NCBI GenBank assembly: GCA_934511165.1
Contig: CAKSWA010000014.1
Span: 1 to 46,737 of the forward strand
Direction of reading: 5' to 3'
Length of the DNA: 46,737 nt
DNA from: an uncultured Oscillospiraceae bacterium
Lineage (GTDB): Bacteria > Bacillota > Clostridia > Oscillospirales > Oscillospiraceae
Positions 40,601 through 46,737 of this stretch are shown piece by piece. The position numbers were made by a program, and so were the translations under genes. Below the pieces are notes generated by a model. It was not told the origin of the DNA. It ran no database searches and was given only the letters and a program-made list of their open reading frames with translations. Each line of letters starts with the position of its first letter. Position 1 is the stretch's first letter.

Positions 40601-43600
40601 TTTTCGCTGATGTTCTTGAAGTCGTCTTTCGACAGCCCCATCTCATAGGAGGTTTTCGCATCCTTGCCGGTTACCGTATCCTTGCCGCTGAAGGTGAAGT
40701 CATTCACCGTATACAGCGTGTTGCTGATGCTCTCCACGTCGTATCCGGTCACGGTGTGCGATTTGCCGTCATACTTCTGGGTGTCCGTGTGACCCTTGAT
40801 GGTAACGACCACTTCGGCCGTGACCGGGGTGACCTTCAGCTTGCCTTCAATCGGCGTGATGGTGTAGTTGTTTGCATCTGTGCCTTCGTTCAGCGTGTAG
40901 GTGAAGGCGTTGTCGCTGCTGCCGACGTTCGTCTGGCTGCCGGTCACGTCATACGCCGCGCCCTCGCCATCGGCGAAGCCGTCGCCGGAGACCGTGACAG
41001 TCTTGGCCGTCAGCGGCGTGCTGTCGTACACCTTCTCACCGTCCGCGGAGGTCAGGGTCACGGGGCGCTTCGTGATCGTCAGCGCCTGCGTGCCGGTGAC
41101 GTAGCCCTCATAGTTGGCGCTGGAAGAGGCGCGCACATAGATCGTCTTGGTGTCGTCAACGTTCGTCGCGGTGATATCATCGCGGTTCGCCGTCCAACCC
41201 GTCTTGCCGTCCACGCTGTACTCGATCAGGATATCGTTGCCGTTGGAGTCCGTCGCCGTCGCCTCTCCGGCGGAGAGCGGCGTACCATCGTATACCTTCG
41301 ACGCAGGCATCGGGTTCAGCACGACATATTTCTCGATGTTGCCCTTGGTGATCGTGAGCTTTCCGTCCACGATCTTGAACTCGACGCTATCGAAGTTCTT
41401 GTTCGTGTTTTCAAAATCGCCCGCGACGATACCCACATCATACGTTCCGACTTCGATGCCCGTCGCCGTCCAGGCATCGGTTTTGGTTTCCTTGACGCTC
41501 GCTTCCACATTGTAGAGCGTGTTGTCCGCCGTCATGGTCTTGTAGCCCGTGACAGAGTGCACTTTGCCGTCATAGACAGCCGAGCCGGAATTCTCGGTGA
41601 CAGTGACGATAACCGTTTTGGCTACCGGGGTAATCTTGAGATAGCCGTCCGTCACCACGAAGGTCACGTTGTCAAAGTTGCTGTTCTTGTTCTCGAAGCT
41701 TTCGGACGCGAGGTTCATTTTGTACTCGCCCGCGTCCGTGCCTTCGGCATGGGCAAGCACGCCGTTCTTAAGGCCGAAATCGTTCGCGGTATACAGGGCG
41801 TTATTGGCTTCCACGAACTTATAGCCATCCACTTTGTGCAGTTCGCCGTCGTACTCGGTCTCGTACGTGTTGCCCTCGACCCACACAATTACGGTTTTCT
41901 CCGTAACGATCGTCAGCGTAGCGGGAACGTACTTGATAGCATAGTTGCCGGTCACCACGTTGCCGGCGGCGTCGACGATGATCGCGTCGTGCAGGTCGAT
42001 CTTATCCGTATAGACGCCCACGGATTTCGCCTTGAAGCCGCTCTGCACGGTGCTTGTGTGGCCGTTAACGAGGCCTTTTTCGTCGTGGCCGATATAGCCA
42101 TGCTCTTTGCCGTCGTAGTTGACGGTGTTGGGCTTCGCCGTGAGCGTCACCGGGCGCTGGTTGATCTTCAGCCAGCCGTCGATCACTTTGAACTCAACAT
42201 TCGAGAAGTTGTCGTTGGTGTTCGTGAAGTTGGCGTCCGACAGACCCATCTTGTACTCCGGGTTCTCAGTAGTGTTCGCGTTGGTGCCCTTCGCCTCGGC
42301 GGTGCCGCTGAAGGTGAAGTCATCCTTGGTGTACAGGTTGCTGCTGATGTTTGTGACCTCGTAGCCGGTCACCGTCTGCTCGCTGCCGTTGTACGTCTCT
42401 GTGGCAGTGTGGCCCTCAATGGTGACGGTCACTTTCGCCGTCACCGGGGTGATCGTCAGCTGGCCGGGATTCTTGGCAATTTCGTAGTTCTTCGTTACGA
42501 TGCTGCCGTTGGCGTCCTTAATGACTACGTCGCCGCTGAACGCGCCATCGTAGGTGTTTGCATCCGTGCCCTCGGCAACATAGATCAGGCCGCTGTAGGT
42601 GTGGCCGTTCACAAGGCCGGGGTTCTCGGCCGTCTCGCTCACGGTAATACCGGTGATTTTCTGCTCCTCGCCGTTATAGACCTTCGTATCGGTCTCGCCG
42701 GTGAAGGTCACCGGGCGCGGGTTGATCTTGAGCCAGCCGTCCATCACGATGAACGTGACCTTCGTGAAGTTGCCGCTGATGTTCTTGAAGTCGTCTTTCG
42801 ACAGACCCATATAATAGGTATTCGCGTTGGTGCCCTTCGCTTCGGCGGTGCCGCTGAAGGTGAAGTCCGATTCCTTATACAGGCCGCTGCTGATGTTTGT
42901 GACCTTGTAGCCGGTCACGGTCTTTTCCGTGCCGTTGTAGGTCTCGGTCCCGGTGTTGCCGACGATGGTGACAACCACTTCGTCGGTGGCTTCCGTGATA
43001 TAGAGCTCGCCTTCGACCGTCGTAATGGAGTAGTTGTTGGGGTTGAATTTGCTGCTCTTCGTGTAAGTGATGGTATTTTTGACTTTACCTTCGCTCACAC
43101 GGGTCACACTGCCGGTGGCCTTGATATCGGACACTTCGCCCTTCACAAAGCCGTCGCCGCCAACGGTGACTTCCGGCTTCGTCAGCGCCGTACCGTCGTA
43201 GGGCTTGCTGCCGCCTTCCGACGTAAGCGTTACCGGGCGCGGCGTGATTTTCAGCGTGCCATTCCCATAGGTCACGGCGTAGTAGGCGGGCAGAGCGCCA
43301 TTGTTGTACTTGACGGAAGTCTCGTCAATGACGTTGGCCTTGCCGCTCTCACTCACATTGGTGATCTTGCTATCCGCCGTCATGGTGAGAGTGAGCTTGT
43401 CCAGTGTATTGCCGTTGACAAGTTCTCCGGCGGAGATTTCAAAGCCCGGCTGCGTGAGCGGCCCGCCATCGTAGGGCTTGCTCGCGTCCTGCGCCTTGAG
43501 CGTCAGGGGGACGGTGTAGTAGACCGTGATCTCGTTCGTACCGGCGGAAATGGTGATGGTCTGGCTGGGGGCGTAGCTTTTTACCTTGGCGGCGGCCACA

Positions 43601-46600
43601 TATTCCGGCTTCAGGTCGGGCGACGTGTCCGCGGTCAGCGACGTGCCGATGGTCTGCGTGCCGGTCTGGTCGGGGGCGACCGGGTCAGTTGTGCCGAGGA
43701 GATAGTGGTGGATGGTGAAGCTGGCGGTGTTGAGCTTGAAGTATACCTTCAGCACCAGCTTGCCCTCGGCCGGAACGGTGCCTTTGAGAACGTTGTCGGC
43801 AGCATTATCATATACGTAGGAAGTGCTGTTGGGTGTCATGTCCGCGTCGGTGACCTGGACGGAATCGTCCGTCTTGGCGGAACGATCTTTCGATATGGTA
43901 GCCGTAGTGGGATACTCGCCGGTGGTGAGATCCTGATAGTAGAACTCGACCCTATACGAGGTCTCCTTGGCTTCCCACACGGCGTAGAGGTTGTTGGTGC
44001 CGTCTACGAGCCCTTCCTTATCCACAATGGCCTTAGCGTCGGTGTCGAACCGGGTGCCGGTGCCGTCCGCCTTGGTGTTCCAGCCGGTAAGCGTATAGCC
44101 GGTGCGGGTGAACGCATCGCGGCCCAGCAGCGTCACGCTCGCGTTGTTGATGAGCGTGCCTTCGTGCATTTTGGTCACATCCGTGCCGAAGTTGGAGTGG
44201 TAGGTCAGCGTCACGGTGGGAACTTTTTCGCCCCAGACGGCATAGAGCGTGATCTCGGTCTTGACCTCGATCTTACCGCCGGGGTAATACATCGTTCCCG
44301 TGCCGTCCTCCGCGGTGTTCCAGCCGAGGAAGCAGGGCTTGCCCGCGGGCGCCGTCAGCCCTTTCGCAGACTGCACATCCGCATAGGCTCCCTGCGCGTA
44401 GGTCTTGCTGTCTGTTACGGAGCCGGTACCATCGTTGGCATCATAGAATACATGGAGTGCGCGGGTATTGATAAAGTAGGGATAGAGCACGATGTCGCTG
44501 TAAATCTCCGTGCTCAGGTTGAAGGGCAGGTATTTCCCGTTCTCAAAGGTGCACCAGCCCATGAACTGCCAGTCGCCATCTTCTTTCGGTTTCTCCGGAT
44601 TCTGCGGCAGCTGATTCTGATCGATCATTTCGCCGTATTGAACCGTCAGAGTCTTAGCATCAGCACCGCCCGCCATTCGGACATGGGCAATACCCGTTAC
44701 CGTAGGCGCCACCCACTTGGCGTAGACCACCAGATTGTTCCGGGGCATGGTGGCCGTATCGAAATCGAACGGCTTCGTGCACGCGTCGTCCGCATACCAT
44801 CCGGCGAAGATGTAGCCCGGTTTGTCGGCCGGAGGCGTGAGACCGAGTTCGTCAACTGTTTTGTTGTAGCCCGCCAGAGAATAGGTGTATTTTACGTTCA
44901 CCGTGCCGACACGCTTTTCGTTGCTGTAATACTCCAGCGTGTATGTCTTCAGGCTGTTGGCGATGTAGATGGGGTAGTCGCCAATCTTGTCATTGTCTTT
45001 TACTGAATTCTGTTTTGCCCACCAATTGGCTTGCGTGAGATTGCTCTCCGACTGATTCCCCGTGGCGTACTTATAAAGTGCGTAGCCTTCATATTTGGGG
45101 TGAACGGTCAGTGTCCCGCCGCCGCTTGTGATGCGCTCAGCCAACGCATAGCTGCCATCGGCCTGTTCAAGATAATAATAAACATGAGATTTGCCGTTTT
45201 GCGTTATCCCGTAGAAATGGCACGTCGTGACAACGCCGCTGTTACCCGGAGTATTGCCTTCGTTACTGGCGTATCCGGCGGCTTCAAAGTCGTAGGAGGT
45301 CAGCAGAATGCAGCCAGTATTACTGTCTTTCCCCGCATACCACTTGTAATCTGTCCGCCATTCCCCGTCTTTGAGGTTGGCTCCGTAAAGTCCTCGGTAC
45401 GAAGTGTCTTTTTTCCAATTTCCGATGGGGGTTCCAAACAAGCCCGTTCCTGTCTGTTCAAATACCCAATACTGAATGGTGCATATCTCGCGGTCATAAT
45501 AGACGTTGACGATGGTGCTGCCGTCGGGTGCAATGGTCACATTGGTGTTCCCGTTAACACCGCTGGTGTTCAGCACAAAGCCCTTATAGCTCTGCTTTTT
45601 ATCGGAGCTGGTAGATTCATCGGTACCGGAAACCACCGTTCCGGGCTTGCCGGTTTTCAACAGCGTTTCGCTGTAATCGTAGGATTTGGCGGAATCCGCA
45701 GCATCCCAGGCGTCGGTTATGCTCTGCTTCCAGATGACCACGCGGTAGTTCGTTTCCGCGACCGGCGTCCAGTTGGCATAGAGCGTGAAGCTCGTGTCCG
45801 CAGTCTGGCCAAAGGTATATTTCTGCGTCAGCGCCGCATCCGTATACCAGCCTTCAAGGGTATAACCGGTCTTAATCGGATCGTCGGGCTGCGCGGTGGT
45901 GGCCTTGGCGGCGTAGAACGTGGGTTCAATATAGGTGCCGCCGTTGGTATCATAGCTCACCCAGAAACCATTGGCGATGTTGGGGTAGAGCGTCACGTTC
46001 GAGTCGGCAAGGGTAACGGATTCCACCGGGGAACCGGTAAAATTACCCTTCGTCAGATACCAGCCGAGGAAGCTCTCGTCCGCGGCGCGGGGGCAGTCCA
46101 CATCGGTGGAAATCTTGTCGCCGGGTGCGCCCTCTTTCGTTGCCAGAACGTGCGGGTCGTCGCCGGTGCCGCTCATGAAGAACACGTAGTAGACCTGCTG
46201 ATACTTCGCGGTGATGGTGATGGTCGCGGTGTCGGTAATTTCGCCTACTTCGCCAAAGCCGGCAAACAGCGTGCCATCGGCGGTATACCAGCCAAGGAAT
46301 TTATAGCCTTCTACCTCAGGGGCGGAGGGCTCCAGCAGGCTTTCGCCGTTCTTGACAATCTGAGTGCCAAGCTCCTCGTTGTTCATGCCCACGAAGGTGT
46401 ATGTATGAACAGGGGTTTCCGGCTGGATGACGGAAGCGGGGCTCACGCCTCCTCCTAAACCGGGGGAAAGCCGATCGATGACGGAGAGGCTTGTTTTTCC
46501 TCCGTCCTTTTTCTCTTCCTCAGATATTTTGTCCTTATCGGGCTCTTCGTCCTCAGCGGAGTCTTCGCCCTTGGCGGAGTCTTCACCCTCGGCGGACTTC

Positions 46601-46737
46601 TGCTCGTCTTCGGGCTGCTTTTCATCCTCGGACTTCTGCTCATCTTCGGACTTCTGCTCATCTTCGGACTTCTGCTCGTCCTCGGACTTCTGCTCGTCCT
46701 CGGACTTCTGCTCGTCTTCGGACTTCTGCTCGTCCTC
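37612..46737 (-). CDS. Giant repetitive surface-type protein: InlB-like repeats, MBG/YDG modules, calcineurin-like C-terminus (5' end outside window)
   Basis: At least 3041 residues; the frame stays open to the window edge, so the N-terminus and any signal peptide are missing, and the GTG at 46446 is not the true start. From N to C: a charged (EDEQKS)n region; then Listeria-Bacteroides (InlB B) repeats such as GYKFLGWYTADGTLFAGF, GYTLEGWYTDAAL, GYIFAGWYADDACTKPFDF and GYTLTGWNTKADGTG; a MucBP-like stretch; about 19 MBG/YDG-type beta modules (43500-38440) with signatures KPYDGTALTKPEVTVGGDGF, YNGTEKTVTGYKV and DGWLKINPRP; and a nonrepetitive C-terminus (about 38420-37612) resembling metallophosphoesterases. 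No LPXTG or SLH motif is present at the C-terminus, so anchoring must be N-terminal or the protein is secreted. Adhesion is a likely role, by analogy only. Confidence 0.88.
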   Translation of the reverse strand, partial: EDEQKSEDEQKSEDEQKSEDEQKSEDEQKSEDEQKSEDEKQPEDEQKSAEGEDSAKGEDSAEDEEPDKDKISEEEKKDGGKTSLSVIDRLSPGLGGGVSPASVIQPETPVHTYTFVGMNNEELGTQIVKNGESLLEPSAPEVEGYKFLGWYTADGTLFAGFGEVGEITDTATITITAKYQQVYYVFFMSGTGDDPHVLATKEGAPGDKISTDVDCPRAADESFLGWYLTKGNFTGSPVESVTLADSNVTLYPNIANGFWVSYDTNGGTYIEPTFYAAKATTAQPDDPIKTGYTLEGWYTDAALTQKYTFGQTADTSFTLYANWTPVAETNYRVVIWKQSITDAWDAADSAKSYDYSETLLKTGKPGTVVSGTDESTSSDKKQSYKGFVLNTSGVNGNTNVTIAPDGSTIVNVYYDREICTIQYWVFEQTGTGLFGTPIGNWKKDTSYRGLYGANLKDGEWRTDYKWYAGKDSNTGCILLTSYDFEAAGYASNEGNTPGNSGVVTTCHFYGITQNGKSHVYYYLEQADGSYALAERITSGGGTLTVHPKYEGYALYKYATGNQSESNLTQANWWAKQNSVKDNDKIGDYPIYIANSLKTYTLEYYSNEKRVGTVNVKYTYSLAGYNKTVDELGLTPPADKPGYIFAGWYADDACTKPFDFDTATMPRNNLVVYAKWVAPTVTGIAHVRMAGGADAKTLTVQYGEMIDQNQLPQNPEKPKEDGDWQFMGWCTFENGKYLPFNLSTEIYSDIVLYPYFINTRALHVFYDANDGTGSVTDSKTYAQGAYADVQSAKGLTAPAGKPCFLGWNTAEDGTGTMYYPGGKIEVKTEITLYAVWGEKVPTVTLTYHSNFGTDVTKMHEGTLINNASVTLLGRDAFTRTGYTLTGWNTKADGTGTRFDTDAKAIVDKEGLVDGTNNLYAVWEAKETSYRVEFYYQDLTTGEYPTTATISKDRSAKTDDSVQVTDADMTPNSTSYVYDNAADNVLKGTVPAEGKLVLKVYFKLNTASFTIHHYLLGTTDPVAPDQTGTQTIGTSLTADTSPDLKPEYVAAAKVKSYAPSQTITISAGTNEITVYYTVPLTLKAQDASKPYDGGPLTQPGFEISAGELVNGNTLDKLTLTMTADSKITNVSESGKANVIDETSVKYNNGALPAYYAVTYGNGTLKITPRPVTLTSEGGSKPYDGTALTKPEVTVGGDGFVKGEVSDIKATGSVTRVSEGKVKNTITYTKSSKFNPNNYSITTVEGELYITEATDEVVVTIVGNTGTETYNGTEKTVTGYKVTNISSGLYKESDFTFSGTAEAKGTNANTYYMGLSKDDFKNISGNFTKVTFIVMDGWLKINPRPVTFTGETDTKVYNGEEQKITGITVSETAENPGLVNGHTYSGLIYVAEGTDANTYDGAFSGDVVIKDANGSIVTKNYEIAKNPGQLTITPVTAKVTVTIEGHTATETYNGSEQTVTGYEVTNISSNLYTKDDFTFSGTAEAKGTNANTTENPEYKMGLSDANFTNTNDNFSNVEFKVIDGWLKINQRPVTLTAKPNTVNYDGKEHGYIGHDEKGLVNGHTSTVQSGFKAKSVGVYTDKIDLHDAIIVDAAGNVVTGNYAIKYVPATLTIVTEKTVIVWVEGNTYETEYDGELHKVDGYKFVEANNALYTANDFGLKNGVLAHAEGTDAGEYKMNLASESFENKNSNFDNVTFVVTDGYLKITPVAKTVIVTVTENSGSAVYDGKVHSVTGYKTMTADNTLYNVEASVKETKTDAWTATGIEVGTYDVGIVAGDFENTNKNFDSVEFKIVDGKLTITKGNIEKYVVLNPMPASKVYDGTPLSAGEATATDSNGNDILIEYSVDGKTGWTANRDDITATNVDDTKTIYVRASSSANYEGYVTGTQALTITKRPVTLTSADGEKVYDSTPLTAKTVTVSGDGFADGEGAAYDVTGSQTNVGSSDNAFTYTLNEGTDANNYTITPIEGKLKVTPVTAEVVVTIKGHTDTQKYDGKSHTVTGYDVESISNTLYTVNDFTFSGKDTVTGKDAKTSYEMGLSKDDFKNISENFDKVTFKVTDGSLTITKRSVTLTSAKDEKVYDGTALTNGAVTVGGDKFADGEGATYNVTGSQTNVGSSDNTFTYTLNSNTKADNYIIETKLGTLKVTQAEEAIVTITGATDTRGYTGSEQKVTGYTVDKPDETIKVTLKTPGKDTAKGTDVNTYYMGLEADDFAAASPNYKKVTIFVNDGWLKITPDTKEVVVTITGATDTRGYTGSEQKVTGYTVDKPDETIKVTLKTPGKDTAKGTNADTYKMGLTKADFTVTSENYSNITVNVNDGWLEITPIEAPVLVTIKGNTDTREYTGSEQKVTGYTVDKPDETIKVTLKTPGKDTAKGTDVNTYSMGLTEENFSAESQNYLNIEIKVEDGWLEITPVDAEVVVTVTGSTRTVTYNGTEQSVAGYTVDVKGLPIKVTPKDETKAEARGTNAGTYYMGLTARDFTAESQNYSNIKIVVNDGWLKINPITAKVTVTVVEKSDTVEYDGKAHSVKGYESMTADHKLYDTADVAETETAAWTAKGTDAGTYPVGIESGDFRNTSGNFTNVEFRIVDGELKITRRGENPQSPVTLEAKDSTVVFDGKYHGYVGHIAANLAEGHSVRSVKSDFTARNVGVYTDKIDLHDAIIVDANGRDVTRNYVLTYLPGTLEITPYEGEVTVNIYGNKGAFRYNGMNHTVSGYTMKASVSFFTRDDIRFTGENSVTNARIGEYPMGLKEEDFSAANGNFTNVKFIVRDGGLRIYTVRYIVAWMFDTDQMLTGTEPNKYFSAMTNYIERTDIPLVLHSGNVIADAKAQDQWDVFNEAMQPLYEKEDVDVLMNTADKEAASGSLFMDQPVREDFADEDLFENGKGFVRRFAIGERNVILVGLGADAMTEEGYKWAREKFDSDKDASGILMVNTYLLEDMTQDDKIAGSALDIEKNIVKPCENVRMVLSSSGGYSSHYEFFYGERKVIAINSDIEAAAKAGYFTQLTFNEDLNILSVTNLCPYTYDFVYNDREWYKECYVLEDVL
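39607..40275 (-). repeat. Three near-identical tandem modules inside the giant gene
   Basis: Three consecutive MBG modules share VTGYTVDKPDETIKVTLK and TPGKDTAKGT almost without change. At DNA level, identical blocks of over 100 bases begin near 39607 and 40141, 534 bp apart (two periods of 267 bp, 89 codons), with a third copy between. The DNA is much more alike than in the other modules, indicating recent duplication or gene conversion. Confidence 0.8.
46598..46737 (-). repeat. 18-bp tandem repeat coding (EDEQKS)n
   Basis: At least six units of 18 bp (CTCGGACTTCTGCTCGTC on the plus strand, with TTC/CTC and ATC/GTC variants) reach the window edge, so the copy number is unknown. They encode a highly charged, probably disordered Glu/Asp/Gln/Lys/Ser segment ahead of the InlB-type repeats. 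Confidence 0.85.

Noticed and set aside
37159..45006. A 2615-codon open frame on the plus strand opposite the giant gene
   Set aside because: It is a shadow frame: it overlaps cysK in another frame, has no start signals, and its translation is an Arg/Val/Gly-rich mirror of the repeats. The sense strand codes recognisable domains throughout.
38440..46737. Regular repeats as a possible CRISPR array
   Set aside because: Units are coding, in frame and far too long (267 bp or 18 bp), with no unique spacers and no cas genes.

Overview
The window is GC-rich chromosomal DNA from an anaerobic, spore-forming, Gram-positive member of the Clostridia. An Oscillospirales-type gut bacterium fits best, but no species can be named. 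Four things support this: the ileS–divIVA–sepF–ylmE(yggS) cell-division neighbourhood typical of Bacillota; a spoIIP gene behind a SigE-like promoter; pyruvate phosphate dikinase, a minimal SufBC-type Fe-S pair and an Rrf2/cysK pair; and strong AGGAGG Shine-Dalgarno sites with several lipoprotein signal peptides. No rRNA, tRNA, CRISPR array, prophage or transposase was seen.

Layout. 1–6000 (minus): miaA, hfq, an HlyD-like membrane protein, yggS, sepF, divIVA and the start of ileS, closely packed and probably largely co-transcribed. 6000–15750: degV, then a MATE exporter and mutL on the minus strand, divergent from miaB–mutS–DUF4097 on the plus strand. 15800–18800: a CBS-pair protein, spoIIP, a small zinc-ribbon membrane protein and rsmG. 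18840–19870: a roughly 1-kb scar holding the tail of an aldo/keto reductase and the head of an esterase lipoprotein. 19871–24205 (minus): a nucleotidyltransferase, then a FecCD-type metal-chelate ABC importer whose last gene is a methyltransferase. 24470–26130 (minus): a two-gene SufB/SufC (SmsB/SmsC-type) Fe-S assembly operon. 26369–28614: a VanY-like protein coupled to mnmE. 28940–33004: ppdK and an unrecognised 399-residue protein. 33370–36146: relQ, a secreted serpin and an Rrf2 regulator. 36224–37337: cysK behind a consensus promoter and a 13-codon cysteine-rich leader ORF. 37612–46737 (minus): one giant surface-type gene whose 5' end lies outside the window.

Two kinds of non-coding structure stand out. 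A family of hairpin-rich elements of about 50–190 bp recurs in seven intergenic spaces. It shares arms, inner linkers and inverted ends, sometimes serves as a terminator, and once supplies a gene's ribosome-binding site. A separate element of about 290 bp downstream of relQ is a run of consecutive hairpins bounded by identical palindromes.

The most unusual protein features are the cysteine-rich leader peptide before cysK; the giant protein, with about 19 MBG/YDG-like modules and a C-terminal calcineurin-like domain in which most recognisable metal-binding motifs have been replaced; a VanY-like protein with an Asp-to-Asn change at a zinc ligand; and a serpin with a predicted Ala-Ala scissile bond.
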